NCBI GenBank assembly: GCA_023261745.1
Contig: JAGDXR010000064.1
Location: forward strand, 1 to 37,439
DNA length: 37,439 nucleotides
Direction: 5' to 3'
From: Thermoplasmata archaeon
Lineage (GTDB): Archaea; Thermoplasmatota; Thermoplasmata; Thermoplasmatales; ARK-15
Shown: in pieces, positions 16,467 through 25,004 of the stretch
Numbering within the stretch: the first letter of the stretch is position 1
How the letters are laid out: every line of letters starts with the position of its first letter
Notes under the pieces: generated by a model
Databases searched by the model: none
What the model was told of the DNA's origin: nothing
What the model saw: the letters and a program-made list of their open reading frames with translations, nothing else
Translations under genes and position numbers: made by a program

Positions 16467-17912
16467 ATGGCATATACCTTCCCTCTGGAAAAATTTGCTA
16501 AAAAGAAAAATTACAGATGGTATATTTTAAGTGTGGTATTAATAGGGGCATTCATGTCGGCCCTGGATCTTAATTTGATGTATATAATAAATCCAACGCT
16601 TCAAAAAGTTTTTCATCAGCCCCTTTACATTGTTGAATGGGCTTCCCTGGCATATCAGTTAACCCTTACTGCACTTCTACCGGTTATAGGTAGAATCTCC
16701 GATATAAAAGGGAGAAAAAAATTCTACAACACGGGTTTTGTTATATTCATAATAGGCTCAGGTATGGTCGGTGTTGGGCTTTCAATGACATGGGTTATAG
16801 GATGGAGGGTTATACAATCTATAGGAGCAGCTTTTTTGCAGAGCAACAGCATTGCAATAATCTCGGCAAATTTTCCTGGTAATGAAAGGGGCAGGGCGAT
16901 AGGCATACAGGGGGCTGTACAGGCTATAGGTATGTCGATAGGACCATCATTCGGAGGTTTTATTGTTCAAAATGTAGGCTGGAATTTTGCATTCTACATA
17001 AATGTACCTGTTGGTATTATTGGGACAATCCTTGCACTTCTTATACTTCCGGAATCCAGAACGGAGGGTAAAAAAGAAAAAATCGATTACATTGGTGCAT
17101 CATTATTTACGGGATTTCTGATAATATTTCTGTATAATTTTTCAATGAGTTCACAGTCTGGATATTCGCCAATACAACTATACCTTCTTTATGCTGTTTT
17201 TATAATACTGTTAATTGTATTCATTATACATGGTTTGAGAAATGAATACTGCATAATTGATTTCTCTCTTTTCAGGAATCTTGAATATGTTACAGGAAAT
17301 ATTACAGGATTGCTTTCGTACCTGATCATCGGTGCATCACTTTTCATGCTGCCCTACTATCTTGAATACGTTTTAAATTTTAAGGAGATGTTTGCAGGTA
17401 CCATTATAATTACTGTTCCTGTATTTATGGGGATAGGCACTCCTCTGAGCGGGTTTATTGCTGACAAGATAGGGTACTACAAACCCAGCGTTACCGGATT
17501 TTTCCTGATAATAATAGGAACCGTCTTGTTATCCTTCAGTTCCCAGGGAAGCAGCATTCTTTACATTTTAATATCCCTTTCAATTCTTGGTTTCGGTATG
17601 GGTCTTTTCACAGCACCCAATAACAGCTCAGTTATGAGCATTTCACCTCCGGGAAAGCTTAGCCTCGTGGGTGGTTTCCTGAACATGATGAGAAGCCTTG
17701 GAAATATATTCGGCATTGCAATTGCCACATTCATATTCGAACTTTATGCACATGAATCTGTTATAGGTAAAACGGTCCAGAAGTCTCTTATATTTATTGG
17801 ATACCACAATGTTATGATGGCAATGTTTGTCATATCAATCATCGGATTTGTATTAACATTGGTAAGAAGGACATCCGGTAAGGGAAGGATCATACACCTT
17901 CCAGAAGTTTAA
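16467..17912 (+). CDS. MFS drug/efflux transporter, 14-TM DHA2 type
   Basis: The membrane protein (481 residues) is of the major facilitator superfamily. About 14 hydrophobic segments can be counted, and motif A-like GRISDIKGRKKFYN follows TM2. A motif C-like GPSFGGFIVQNVGWNFAFYINVP stretch lies in the TM5/6 region, the pattern of proton-driven EmrB/QacA-type multidrug exporters. The substrate is unknown. Its ATG follows a TATA-like AATATTAATA run by about 30 nt with no Shine-Dalgarno site, so it is probably transcribed alone and leaderless. It is convergent with the DUF134 gene, 3 bases away. Confidence 0.88.
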   Translation: MAYTFPLEKFAKKKNYRWYILSVVLIGAFMSALDLNLMYIINPTLQKVFHQPLYIVEWASLAYQLTLTALLPVIGRISDIKGRKKFYNTGFVIFIIGSGMVGVGLSMTWVIGWRVIQSIGAAFLQSNSIAIISANFPGNERGRAIGIQGAVQAIGMSIGPSFGGFIVQNVGWNFAFYINVPVGIIGTILALLILPESRTEGKKEKIDYIGASLFTGFLIIFLYNFSMSSQSGYSPIQLYLLYAVFIILLIVFIIHGLRNEYCIIDFSLFRNLEYVTGNITGLLSYLIIGASLFMLPYYLEYVLNFKEMFAGTIIITVPVFMGIGTPLSGFIADKIGYYKPSVTGFFLIIIGTVLLSFSSQGSSILYILISLSILGFGMGLFTAPNNSSVMSISPPGKLSLVGGFLNMMRSLGNIFGIAIATFIFELYAHESVIGKTVQKSLIFIGYHNVMMAMFVISIIGFVLTLVRRTSGKGRIIHLPEV

Positions 17913-17915
17913 TTT

Positions 17916-18212
17916 CTATTCTATTTTTGAATCATCCACAATCTCAATCACATAACCATTGATAAGTGCATCAACAACTTTGGCCCTGGCCCTCATAACA
18001 TCGGACCACAAAGTTTTTCTTGATATTCCAAGTTTTTCTGCAGCCTCTTCCTGCGTGAGGTTATCCATATCAACGAGCTTCAGGGCCTGCAGTTCCGAAT
18101 AGAAAAGGAGAACCTTTCCTTTTGGTGGTGAATTTGCAGGTATGAATATCTGTGAATAGGGAGAAATGTTTATCCATCTCCTACCCCTTCTTCTACCTCG
18201 CCAGGGCATCAT
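17916..18212 (-). CDS. DUF134-family helix-turn-helix DNA-binding protein
   Basis: The protein (98 residues) is of the DUF134 (UPF0251) family. It has a basic N-terminus (RGRRRGRRW), a FIPANSPPKG segment and a sigma-70 region-4-like helix-turn-helix, LTQEEAAEKLGISRKTLWSDVMRARAKVVDAL. It is a predicted transcription regulator with unknown targets. Two adjacent ATGs (18212 and 18209) are possible. A TATA-like ATAAATATTTA run about 20-30 nt upstream fits a leaderless transcript. It faces the MFS gene tail to tail. Confidence 0.88.
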   Translation of the reverse strand: MMPWRGRRRGRRWINISPYSQIFIPANSPPKGKVLLFYSELQALKLVDMDNLTQEEAAEKLGISRKTLWSDVMRARAKVVDALINGYVIEIVDDSKIE

Positions 18213-18245
18213 GATTTTACATTATTAATATAAATATTTATAATT

Positions 18246-18884
18246 TTATCTTTGAAGAAATGATATGAATATGAAATAAATTACAATTACTGAATAAAGG
18301 ATTGTTTCCATTATTCCAATGCTCTTTATTTTTCTGAATTTGAAATATGAAAGACGAAAAATTGATATGATGAAAATGTGAGTAAAAATTATTGAAAGAG
18401 CAAATGGTATGAGATTGTATAATGAATAAGAAAATTTCTTTTTAATGAAAGATTTCACAGCAAATTCTGCACCATAAAGATATAGAAACAATAATATGGA
18501 ATTTTCAGTAAAGTTGATTCCTGAGAAATGAAGAGATAAAAATACCATAAAAACCTGACCCGATAATCCTGTCAATGTTACCAGATAATTGCTGTATCTC
18601 TTATGTTTAAATAAATAGGATATAAAAAATAGGAGATATGGAATGATTATATAACAATAAAGTATAATGGAAAACACTGAAAATATGATACCCACAAAAA
18701 TTAAAATATCTGATGTTTTATCCATTTCTTTTAAATTTAAGTCAAACAAAGCAAGACCTGCAAAAACAGGAATCCAGAATATTATTAAAGAAAGATTTAA
18801 TTTAATGTTTAATGAATAGATCATCACGATTAAAAAGCTTAAGGAAGTTGTAATCCACCCACCATATTCCCTTGATATTTTCAT
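18246..18884 (-). CDS. Multi-pass membrane protein, YwiC-like
   Basis: This 212-residue protein is almost wholly hydrophobic, with about seven or eight predicted membrane segments. The N-terminal REYGGW resembles the conserved start of YwiC-like integral membrane proteins (usually HGAW or YGGW), whose function is unknown. The rest is too divergent to confirm. It ends 34 bases before the DUF134 start, on the same strand. The upstream side is a decayed insertion sequence. Confidence 0.6.
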   Translation of the reverse strand: MKISREYGGWITTSLSFLIVMIYSLNIKLNLSLIIFWIPVFAGLALFDLNLKEMDKTSDILIFVGIIFSVFSIILYCYIIIPYLLFFISYLFKHKRYSNYLVTLTGLSGQVFMVFLSLHFSGINFTENSILLFLYLYGAEFAVKSFIKKKFSYSLYNLIPFALSIIFTHIFIISIFRLSYFKFRKIKSIGIMETILYSVIVIYFIFISFLQR

Positions 18885-19000
18885 TTTTATTCAGAATAGA
18901 ATCGGGTTAAAAATTATTTTTCATGCCCATTTCTTAGATATTTCTTGCTAAAGCTTCGGAGTTTGTTGCTGGTCTTTTCATCACCCTGAGTGGAGGTTCA

Positions 19001-19240
19001 TTAAACAGCAACATTTGGCTGGCTTTGACATTTAATACTCATATATAAAGAATACTTCGATGTTCCTTGAGGCATTCGATTTGCTTTAAATTCAAAACCA
19101 CAGTTTTTGTATATGAATACTGAACCGTGCCTGTTATTTTTATCTATATATTTACACCTTGAGCATCTCTGTGATGTATGTTTCGTATTTATATATACTA
19201 CAATCTTACCTGTATCCTCTGCCTTGTATTCTATTAACAT
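19001..19240 (-). pseudogene. Remnant of an IS200/IS605-family TnpB
   Basis: The segment encodes the C-terminal part of a TnpB (RNA-guided nuclease/accessory protein of IS605-type elements): YKAEDTGK, then NTKHTSQRCSRCKYIDKNNRHGSVF, the usual zinc-finger lead. The second zinc knuckle is broken: the expected CxxC reads YKNC, and the following ADLNA block is unrecognisable. A stop codon lies directly before the ATG in frame, and no N-terminal TnpB part is seen upstream. It is a decayed element with no detectable TnpA. Flanks 18885-19000 and 19241-19330 carry no gene; the right end of the old element may lie near 18930-18970. Confidence 0.85.
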
Positions 19241-19366
19241 TTACAGTTCTTCTGGTGAACATGATCAAGGTATTTTCCTGAATTTTCTGCCCTGACCATT
19301 CTGTATCATTCAATAAAATATAATGTTCAGAAAAATTTATAAATAATTATTAAGATAATTTAAAAC

Positions 19367-19936
19367 ATGAAAATACTATACAGAAGAAAGGAAAAAGGGG
19401 TAAGTGCTGTTATTGGTACCATTCTGATGGTCGCAATTACCGTCGTAGCCGCAGCTGCTGTATTTACATACATTTCAGGATTTTTCTCATCCAACCCCAA
19501 CAAACCATCGTCTCTTTTACTCAGTGAATCAACGAACTATGCTCCAAACATGGTATGGGTCTGGGCAAACTTCACCGTAACACAGGGATCAGTTAATGTT
19601 CCGTTCATAGTTGAGATTGTTAATAAAACCACCGGGCAGATGCTCTATTCTATAATAATAAGTAGCATAAATGTAACAGGACCACCAAAAGGTAAGCCAG
19701 GATATGAAATTCCATTCAAGGTTACAGGCGTAACACCATATGCCACAGCATACATAAATATATATGACAACAACCAGAATGGAAAACTTGATACGGGCGA
19801 TGCATTTGATATCGGGTTCTATGCAGTATCTGTGAAAGGAGCAGCACCATCGTTACATACAAACATACTTGATCAGTGGGAAGTACAGATAATTTACAAC
19901 GGACAGCCACTCTACCAGTACCAGTTTGATTTCTAA
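19367..19936 (+). CDS. Archaeal type IV pilin-like protein
   Basis: The protein (189 residues) has a class III signal: a short basic leader (YRRKEKG, cleavage after G11) and a hydrophobic helix VSAVIGTILMVAITVVAAAAVF, as in archaeal pilins processed by a PibD/FlaK-type peptidase. The mature part is beta-rich, with NxS/T sites suitable for glycosylation (for example around NFT and NKT) and a DNNQNGKLDTGD segment like a calcium-binding loop. A TATA box at 19336-19344 lies about 27 nt before ATG, so the mRNA is leaderless. No pilus assembly genes are nearby; it is an orphan surface subunit next to a decayed mobile element. Confidence 0.85.
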   Translation: MKILYRRKEKGVSAVIGTILMVAITVVAAAAVFTYISGFFSSNPNKPSSLLLSESTNYAPNMVWVWANFTVTQGSVNVPFIVEIVNKTTGQMLYSIIISSINVTGPPKGKPGYEIPFKVTGVTPYATAYINIYDNNQNGKLDTGDAFDIGFYAVSVKGAAPSLHTNILDQWEVQIIYNGQPLYQYQFDF

Positions 19937-19960
19937 AATAATAAAAATTTTTAAAAAATT

Positions 19961-20854
19961 TTAATTTTTATTTTCAAATTTTGCCCACCATTCATCCACC
20001 ATTTTCTGTATTTCCTTTATTTTTTCGGGATTCTGGAAAAGATGTCTGAACCTTCCCTGGGGCTTGAAGTATTCCTCAACAGGCTTTCTCTGCTTTGGCA
20101 CGTATGTTAATTTCATTTTTAAAAAGTCACCATTTTCAATTTCCCACAGGGGAAAAATACCCGTCTCCGTTGCAAGTCTCATTATTTCCACTGTTTTGGA
20201 TGGATCATGTCTCCAGCCCGTTGTACAGCTGGATATGGCATGTATGAACTTGGGACCCTTTATTTTAAGGGCCTTTTCTATTTTCATCTTCATGTCTGGC
20301 AGGAATGCAGGGTTTACGGTTGCAACATAAGGTATTTTGTGTGCTGCCATTATCTCCGCAATTGGCTTTTTAAATTCGTTCTTTCCTATTATATTGTATG
20401 GACCTACCTGTGATGTTGTTGTCCATGCACCAAAGGGTGTCGATGAGGATCTCTGAATTCCTGTGTTCATATATGCCTCATTATCATACATCACATAAAG
20501 AATATCATGACCTCTCTCTGCCATGCCACTGAGGCTCTGTAAACCAATGTCAGATGTCCCTCCATCTCCTCCAAATATTATTATATTCGTTCCTTCCCTT
20601 TTTCCCTGGGCCTTCAATGCCGCATCTATTCCACTTGCAACAGCACTGGCATTTTCAAATGCAACATGAATCCATGGCAACCTCCATGATGAGTGGGGAT
20701 AAGGTGTTGAAAACACTTCAAGACATCCCGTTGCATTGACAATTATAGTATTGGGTCCTGCTATTTTAAGAACCCACTTTACTATTATCGGTGCAGCACA
20801 TCCTGCACATGCTCTGTGACCGGGTGCAAAAAATTCCTGATTTTCGTAATTCAT
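19961..20854 (-). CDS. porB: Pyruvate/2-oxoacid:ferredoxin oxidoreductase beta subunit
   Basis: The subunit (297 residues) binds thiamine diphosphate. The motif GDGG at 96-99 extends to DNEAYMNTG at 124-132, and cysteines in CAGCAAP (about 16-22) and one further along help bind the iron-sulfur cluster. Together with the upstream gamma, delta and alpha genes it forms the four-subunit enzyme that oxidises pyruvate (or another 2-oxoacid) to acyl-CoA and reduces ferredoxin. It is last in the operon and overlaps porA by 4 bases. Pyruvate is the likeliest substrate, but 2-oxoisovalerate cannot be excluded by eye. Confidence 0.94.
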   Translation of the reverse strand: MNYENQEFFAPGHRACAGCAAPIIVKWVLKIAGPNTIIVNATGCLEVFSTPYPHSSWRLPWIHVAFENASAVASGIDAALKAQGKREGTNIIIFGGDGGTSDIGLQSLSGMAERGHDILYVMYDNEAYMNTGIQRSSSTPFGAWTTTSQVGPYNIIGKNEFKKPIAEIMAAHKIPYVATVNPAFLPDMKMKIEKALKIKGPKFIHAISSCTTGWRHDPSKTVEIMRLATETGIFPLWEIENGDFLKMKLTYVPKQRKPVEEYFKPQGRFRHLFQNPEKIKEIQKMVDEWWAKFENKN

Positions 20855-22050
20855 AATGGTCCCTCCACTTCATAAACTGCATCTTCATCCACATTTATCC
20901 ACTGTATTTCCTTTACACCCCTATTTTCAGCTTCCTTTGCCCTGTTATAAATTTCTATATAATCCTCCACCCTGATGTCTCTGCCTCCAAGGCCAAGAAT
21001 GAAGTTCAGTATCTTTGGTTTTTTCTCAATGTTATTGTAAGATGCAACAAGTTCCGTGAAAATTGCTCCTGCAAAACCTATTGATATATTTCTGTCAACA
21101 ACCGCAACAATTCTGGCATTTTTTGTTATTTCCACTAGCTCCTCTTTCGGAAATGGCCTGAATACAGATAACTTTATTAGACCTACCTTTTCCCCCTTTT
21201 CTCTGAGTTTTCTTATCGCTTCCCTTGCGGTACCTGTCATTGATCCCATAGAAATTAAAAGTATATCGGCATCTTCATTCATGAACCCAGAAACTTTCCT
21301 GTATTCCCTTCCAAATATATTTTTGAATTCTTCAAATGCTTCATCTATGACCTTTTTAGAATGTTCCATTGCTACAAACTGTGAATACCTGAATTCCATG
21401 TAATGCTCTGGAAATACAAATGCACCAAACGTTGATGGCTGGGAAGGATTCAACGTCGGATATTTCTGTTCTGGAGGCCCAAGATATTTTTCAACCAGAG
21501 ATTCATCCGGAACATCCACAGGTTCCATCGTGTGCGTTAAAACGAATGCATCCATACCCATCATGGCCGGTAGAAGAACCCTTTTATCCTCTGCAACCCT
21601 GAATGCTATTAAAGATAGGTCAAGGGCTTCCTGATTATTTTCAGCATAGAACTGTAGCCATCCAGAATCCCTCTGGGCTATAGTATCTTGCTGTTCAGCC
21701 CATATGTTCACAGGAGCTGACAGCGCCCTGTTTCCTATTGCCATGACAATGGGCAACCTCATTCCACTTGCTATGAATAAAACTTCGTGCATCAAGGCAA
21801 GTCCCTGACTCGCAGTTGCTGTCATGGTTCTTGCACCTGTAGCTGCAGCCCCTATAGCTGCAGAAAGTGCAGAATGCTCACTCTCTACTGGTATGAATTC
21901 AGCCTTCATTTCCCCATTTGAAATAAGTTCTGACACCTTTTCAGGAAACAGCGTTGATGGAGTTATGGGATATGCTGGAATTACCTGTACCTTTGCAACC
22001 TTGGCCGCATATGCAGTTGCCTCATTTCCCTTTAACATCATCATGACCAT
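20851..22050 (-). CDS. porA: Pyruvate/2-oxoacid:ferredoxin oxidoreductase alpha subunit
   Basis: This subunit (399 residues) starts with GNEATAYAAKVAKVQVIPAYPITPST, the pyrimidine-binding domain signature, and includes ESEHSALSAAIGAAATGARTMTATASQGLALMHE. The C-terminal domain has LISMGSMTGTAREAI and the VDRNISIGFAGA block typical of PorA. It carries part of the thiamine diphosphate site shared with PorB. GGAGG about 9 nt upstream of ATG 22050 supports this start; the porD stop lies between them. Confidence 0.94.
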   Translation of the reverse strand: MVMMMLKGNEATAYAAKVAKVQVIPAYPITPSTLFPEKVSELISNGEMKAEFIPVESEHSALSAAIGAAATGARTMTATASQGLALMHEVLFIASGMRLPIVMAIGNRALSAPVNIWAEQQDTIAQRDSGWLQFYAENNQEALDLSLIAFRVAEDKRVLLPAMMGMDAFVLTHTMEPVDVPDESLVEKYLGPPEQKYPTLNPSQPSTFGAFVFPEHYMEFRYSQFVAMEHSKKVIDEAFEEFKNIFGREYRKVSGFMNEDADILLISMGSMTGTAREAIRKLREKGEKVGLIKLSVFRPFPKEELVEITKNARIVAVVDRNISIGFAGAIFTELVASYNNIEKKPKILNFILGLGGRDIRVEDYIEIYNRAKEAENRGVKEIQWINVDEDAVYEVEGPL

Positions 22051-22051
22051 C

Positions 22052-22354
22052 TTATTTCTCCTCCCTTACAAAATCAATTGCCTTTGTCGGGCATTCATTG
22101 ACGCATATCCCGCAACCCTTGCAATACCTGTAATTTATTACAGGAATCTCCATCTTAACAAGTTTTGGATTCGCTACCGGATAATTTTCTCCTGGCTGTT
22201 TCTCGATTGCTGGCTCCGGACAGTAGTTCCAGCATATCATGCACCTTATGCATTTTTCATATTTTATCACAGGTTTAAATGTTCTCCATGATCCTGTCTC
22301 CTCAAGTGCAGTGCTTCCCGGTTCAGTAATAACTACACCTCTTGTAATTTTCAT
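22052..22354 (-). CDS. porD: Pyruvate/2-oxoacid:ferredoxin oxidoreductase delta subunit (2x[4Fe-4S])
   Basis: The ferredoxin-like subunit (100 residues) has two full CxxCxxCxxxCP motifs: CIRCMICWNYCP and CKGCGICVNECP. It passes electrons from the thiamine-bound intermediate to external ferredoxin. The N-terminal extension GSWRTFKPVIKYEKC matches archaeal PorD. It is second in the order porG-porD-porA-porB, with gaps of 3 and 1 bases to its neighbours. Confidence 0.95.
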   Translation of the reverse strand: MKITRGVVITEPGSTALEETGSWRTFKPVIKYEKCIRCMICWNYCPEPAIEKQPGENYPVANPKLVKMEIPVINYRYCKGCGICVNECPTKAIDFVREEK

Positions 22355-22357
22355 TTT

Positions 22358-22909
22358 TTACCACCCCAAAACAGTTCTTTTATATGATTCATAAGCAGCG
22401 TTAGCATTTTCCTCGGCCTTGGCCGGGGCTGAATCCCTTATGGCCTTGGATATGGAATCGATCTTTACATTCCCAACAGCCTTTGAATATGCACCTAAGA
22501 TCGCCGTATTCACAATGGGTGAAGATTTGGAACCAAGTCCAAATTCCACGGCCACTTCTGTTGCATCAACTACGGCAACCTTAAAATCTTTATAATTGAA
22601 ATCGGAAGGTTTTTTCTGCGTGTTGAGAATCAGATAGCCTCCCTTTTTCAATCCCCTGGTCACATCGAGATCCTTCATCAGTGATGTGTCCAGAACCACA
22701 ACGGCATCGGGATTGTATATGTACATCTTAATGTCTATTTTTTTATTATCTATCCTTGTATACGCTTCGACCGGAGCACCTCTCCTTTCAACACCAAAAA
22801 ATGGAAATGACTGTACATCATTGCCCTCGTAAAATGCGGCTGTGGCAAGAATATTTGCAGCAGTCACTGCACCCTGACCTCCCCTTCCATGAAACCTTAT
22901 TTCGAACAT
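22358..22909 (-). CDS. porG: Pyruvate/2-oxoacid:ferredoxin oxidoreductase gamma subunit
   Basis: The subunit (183 residues) opens with the family hallmark [18 protein letters not shown] and has [14 protein letters not shown] further on. It is the gamma subunit of the archaeal four-subunit oxidoreductase and opens the operon. Upstream, the divergent albA promoter lies within 131 bases, and an AT-rich stretch near 22930-22960 could be its own TATA region. Confidence 0.94.
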   Translation of the reverse strand: MFEIRFHGRGGQGAVTAANILATAAFYEGNDVQSFPFFGVERRGAPVEAYTRIDNKKIDIKMYIYNPDAVVVLDTSLMKDLDVTRGLKKGGYLILNTQKKPSDFNYKDFKVAVVDATEVAVEFGLGSKSSPIVNTAILGAYSKAVGNVKIDSISKAIRDSAPAKAEENANAAYESYKRTVLGW

Positions 22910-23040
22910 AGTGTTCTGTAATTCCTAACATAAATTTAAAGCTTTGTTATTTTTATTCTTTAATTTATATTCATTAATCACCTCACTGAAAAGTATATAT
23001 AATAAAAATTTATTGAGCATATCACAAAGGAGGTCTAATT
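22910..23040 (+). promoter_or_regulatory. Strong promoter and ribosome-binding site of albA
   Basis: A TATA box (AAGTATATATAATAA, 22991-23003) and a textbook Shine-Dalgarno site GGAGGT (23029-23034, 6 nt before ATG) precede albA. Both are close to consensus, fitting the high expression known for chromatin proteins. The other half of the spacer serves the divergent porG. Confidence 0.75.
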
Positions 23041-23328
23041 ATGGCAGAGAATAAAACAGAAGAAAACGTGGTATTTATAGGGAAAAAACCAACAATGAAC
23101 TATGTGATTGCAGTTGTAACACAGTTTAACAACGGAGCAAAGAGCGTTGTCCTGAAGGCAAGAGGAAAAGCAATAAAGAAGGCCGTCGATGTCGAGGAAG
23201 TCGTAAGAAACAGGTTCCTGAACAATTTAAACATAAACTATATAGTGGCCTTATCTACAGAGAAAATTAAAACCGATGACGGCAAGGAAAGCAACGTTTC
23301 ATCAATTGAGATAACCCTTAAGAGATAA
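23041..23328 (+). CDS. albA: Chromatin protein Alba
   Basis: This protein of 95 residues is a typical Alba: [21 protein letters not shown] at the start, including the lysine pair that contacts DNA and is acetylated in Sulfolobus, then [24 protein letters not shown] and SSIEITLKR at the end. Alba dimers coat DNA and also bind RNA. It has its own strong promoter, a consensus Shine-Dalgarno site and a terminator-like hairpin overlapping the stop codon, so its mRNA is probably short and abundant. A small gene of unknown function follows 38 bases on. Confidence 0.96.
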   Translation: MAENKTEENVVFIGKKPTMNYVIAVVTQFNNGAKSVVLKARGKAIKKAVDVEEVVRNRFLNNLNINYIVALSTEKIKTDDGKESNVSSIEITLKR

Positions 23329-23346
23329 AGGGGAAATCCCCTTTTT
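23327..23346 (+). terminator. Terminator-like hairpin after albA
   Basis: A perfect inverted repeat AAAGGGG (23327-23333) and CCCCTTT (23338-23344) with a 4-base loop AAAT, followed by more T residues, overlaps the last bases of the albA stop. Such a GC stem with a T run resembles an intrinsic terminator or a 3'-end stabiliser. It would separate albA from the small downstream gene unless read-through occurs. Confidence 0.7.
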
Positions 23347-23366
23347 AAATTTATTTGGTGACATGT

Positions 23367-23528
23367 ATGAAGAAGTTATTTGATGTTGAAATTATTAAGG
23401 ATGGAGATCTGTTTATTGCCAGAATAACTATGCCAGATGGAGACACAAATACCATAGAAAGTGAGGATATTGAGGAATTGTTGGATCACCTGAATTCGGA
23501 ACTGGAAGATAAATTTTCAAATATCTAA
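23367..23528 (+). CDS. Small acidic protein of 53 residues, unknown function
   Basis: The reading frame starts at ATG 23367, preceded by GGTGA at 23357-23361, 5 nt away, an excellent Shine-Dalgarno site for this genome. The protein begins MKKLFDVEIIKDGD, has a strand FIARITMPDG and ends in an acidic helix SEDIEELLDHLNSELEDKF. It suggests a small alpha/beta fold and carries no known motif; HicB-like or DUF-type small proteins look broadly similar, but I would not assign one. It lies between the albA terminator and a convergent hairpin before ftsY. Coding potential is supported by the ribosome site and codon use, not by homology I can name. Confidence 0.7.
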   Translation: MKKLFDVEIIKDGDLFIARITMPDGDTNTIESEDIEELLDHLNSELEDKFSNI

Positions 23529-23554
23529 AATTAAAATTATTTGAGATTTAAATA

Positions 23555-23605
23555 AATATCAATTTCAATCCATTTTAAGGATTTTTCATTTAAAAAATTG
23601 ATATT
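23555..23605. terminator. Inverted repeat between convergent genes, possible bidirectional terminator
   Basis: A 10-base inverted repeat (AATATCAATT at 23555-23564 and AATTGATATT at 23596-23605) encloses a second short stem AATCC/GGATT at 23567-23571 and 23579-23583. It lies between the ends of the 53-residue gene and ftsY, which face each other, so it could end transcripts from both sides. The stem is AT-rich and weak. Confidence 0.45.
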
Positions 23606-23638
23606 AATTTCACGGCTCGATTCATTCTTAATATATAT

Positions 23639-24580
23639 TTAATCAAGTATTCTTTTAACAAGATCTTCCGGATTATAAAAAAGTATATCTTCATAATTCT
23701 GTCCTGTTCCTAAAAAAATTACTGGTTTTTTCAAGACATAAGTAAGACTTATCGTTCCACCACCTTTGGCATCTGCATCTACCTTTGTAAGGATTACGGC
23801 ATCAAAACCTATCTCCCTTTCAAAAACCAATGCCTGTTCTATGATGTCATTACCTGCAAGTGAATCCCCCACAAATACGGTTAGATTTGGCTTTGCAACC
23901 CTCTTAATCTTCTTCATTTCTTCCAATAGATTTCTATTTGTTTGCATCCTTCCTGCAGTATCTATTATTACCACGTGCTTTCCTCTTGCCCTAGCGTGCT
24001 CTATGGCATCGTATGCGACACTAGCAGGATCAGATCCTGCTTGATGCTTTATGAGTGTAACATTAAGGTTTTTGGAATGATGTTCAAGCTGATCGATAGC
24101 ACCGGCCCTGAACGTATCTGATGCTGATATTACAACAGAAAAATTGTTTTTTATTAGAAGATTTGCCAGTTTTGCTATGCTTGTAGTTTTACCTGTTCCG
24201 TTGACGCCCAGAAACATTATAACATATGGCTTTGATGAATTTTTAACATTCTCCAATATATCAATTTTGCCAACATTGAGGATCTCTAACAATGTTTCCT
24301 TTAAAATGGAATCTATAAGCTTTTCAATGTCTGTACCAAATTTCACCTTTTTGTTGGTAAACTTTTCCTTTATTTTATTTTTTATTTCTTCAGCAACATC
24401 ATATGCCACGTCACTTTCAAGAAGAGACATTTCCAGATCATTCAAAATTTCATCCAGTTTTCTTTCATTTATTTTCTTTCCAAAACCCTCCGTAAATACC
24501 TCTTCCTGAATTATTTCCTTCTGATCTTCCTCAACCTTTTTCTTAAAAATGTTAAATTTTTCCTTAAGCCCCTTGAACAT
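23639..24580 (-). CDS. ftsY: Signal recognition particle receptor FtsY
   Basis: The GTPase (313 residues) is the membrane-docking receptor for SRP54. A short charged N-terminus and the N-domain helices (about residues 30-110) precede the G domain: P-loop GVNGTGKTT at 125-133, DTAGR, TKVDADAKGGG and GTGQNYEDI. Length is typical for archaeal FtsY, with a short A region. It closes the operon pgk-rpl18a-pfdA-ftsY and overlaps pfdA by 17 bases. The L18a-prefoldin-FtsY order is common in archaea and links protein synthesis, folding and membrane targeting. Confidence 0.96.
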   Translation of the reverse strand: MFKGLKEKFNIFKKKVEEDQKEIIQEEVFTEGFGKKINERKLDEILNDLEMSLLESDVAYDVAEEIKNKIKEKFTNKKVKFGTDIEKLIDSILKETLLEILNVGKIDILENVKNSSKPYVIMFLGVNGTGKTTSIAKLANLLIKNNFSVVISASDTFRAGAIDQLEHHSKNLNVTLIKHQAGSDPASVAYDAIEHARARGKHVVIIDTAGRMQTNRNLLEEMKKIKRVAKPNLTVFVGDSLAGNDIIEQALVFEREIGFDAVILTKVDADAKGGGTISLTYVLKKPVIFLGTGQNYEDILFYNPEDLVKRILD

Positions 24581-25004
24581 TCTTGTTCCTTCCAGTCATC
24601 TCAGAATAAATCCTTTCCAGTTTATCCTGAACTGCATTGTACTGGTTGCTTAATTTTTTAAGTTCATCCATTGCCTTATTTTCAACAGATTTAAGATCAT
24701 TAATCCTATCATTGAGTATTTCTATTGCCCTTTTAATGTCATACTCCACATAAATATCAGAACCTATCCTTATAAGTGTACTTTTCAGCTGAGTTGTCCT
24801 TAAAGATATGTATGTTGATGAACCCGCATCCATATAGATATCATTTTCTTCTGAACTGGAATATCCATTCAATGTTTCAATGGTACCGTTATGTTCATCA
24901 ATCTGCTCCTTAATTATCTCCAGCTGGAGGTTTAAACCCTCTATCTGTTTCTTCAGTATTTCCGACGCCTCTATGAGCTGATTCAAGATTTTATCATTTT
25001 CCAT
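24564..25004 (-). CDS. pfdA: Prefoldin alpha subunit
   Basis: The protein (146 residues) has two long coiled-coil helices (about 1-45 and 90-140) joined by a short beta segment with YMDAGSSTYISLRTT, the layout of prefoldin alpha. With prefoldin beta it forms the jellyfish-shaped hexamer that hands unfolded proteins to the thermosome. GGTGA six bases before the ATG supports the start. It overlaps rpl18a (11 bases) and ftsY (17 bases), so the genes are translationally coupled. Confidence 0.94.
   Translation of the reverse strand: MENDKILNQLIEASEILKKQIEGLNLQLEIIKEQIDEHNGTIETLNGYSSSEENDIYMDAGSSTYISLRTTQLKSTLIRIGSDIYVEYDIKRAIEILNDRINDLKSVENKAMDELKKLSNQYNAVQDKLERIYSEMTGRNKNVQGA

Noticed and set aside
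16467-18212. Defence or toxin-antitoxin system around the MFS and DUF134 genes
   Set aside because: The genes are convergent, have separate promoters and show normal family features without toxin or nuclease motifs.
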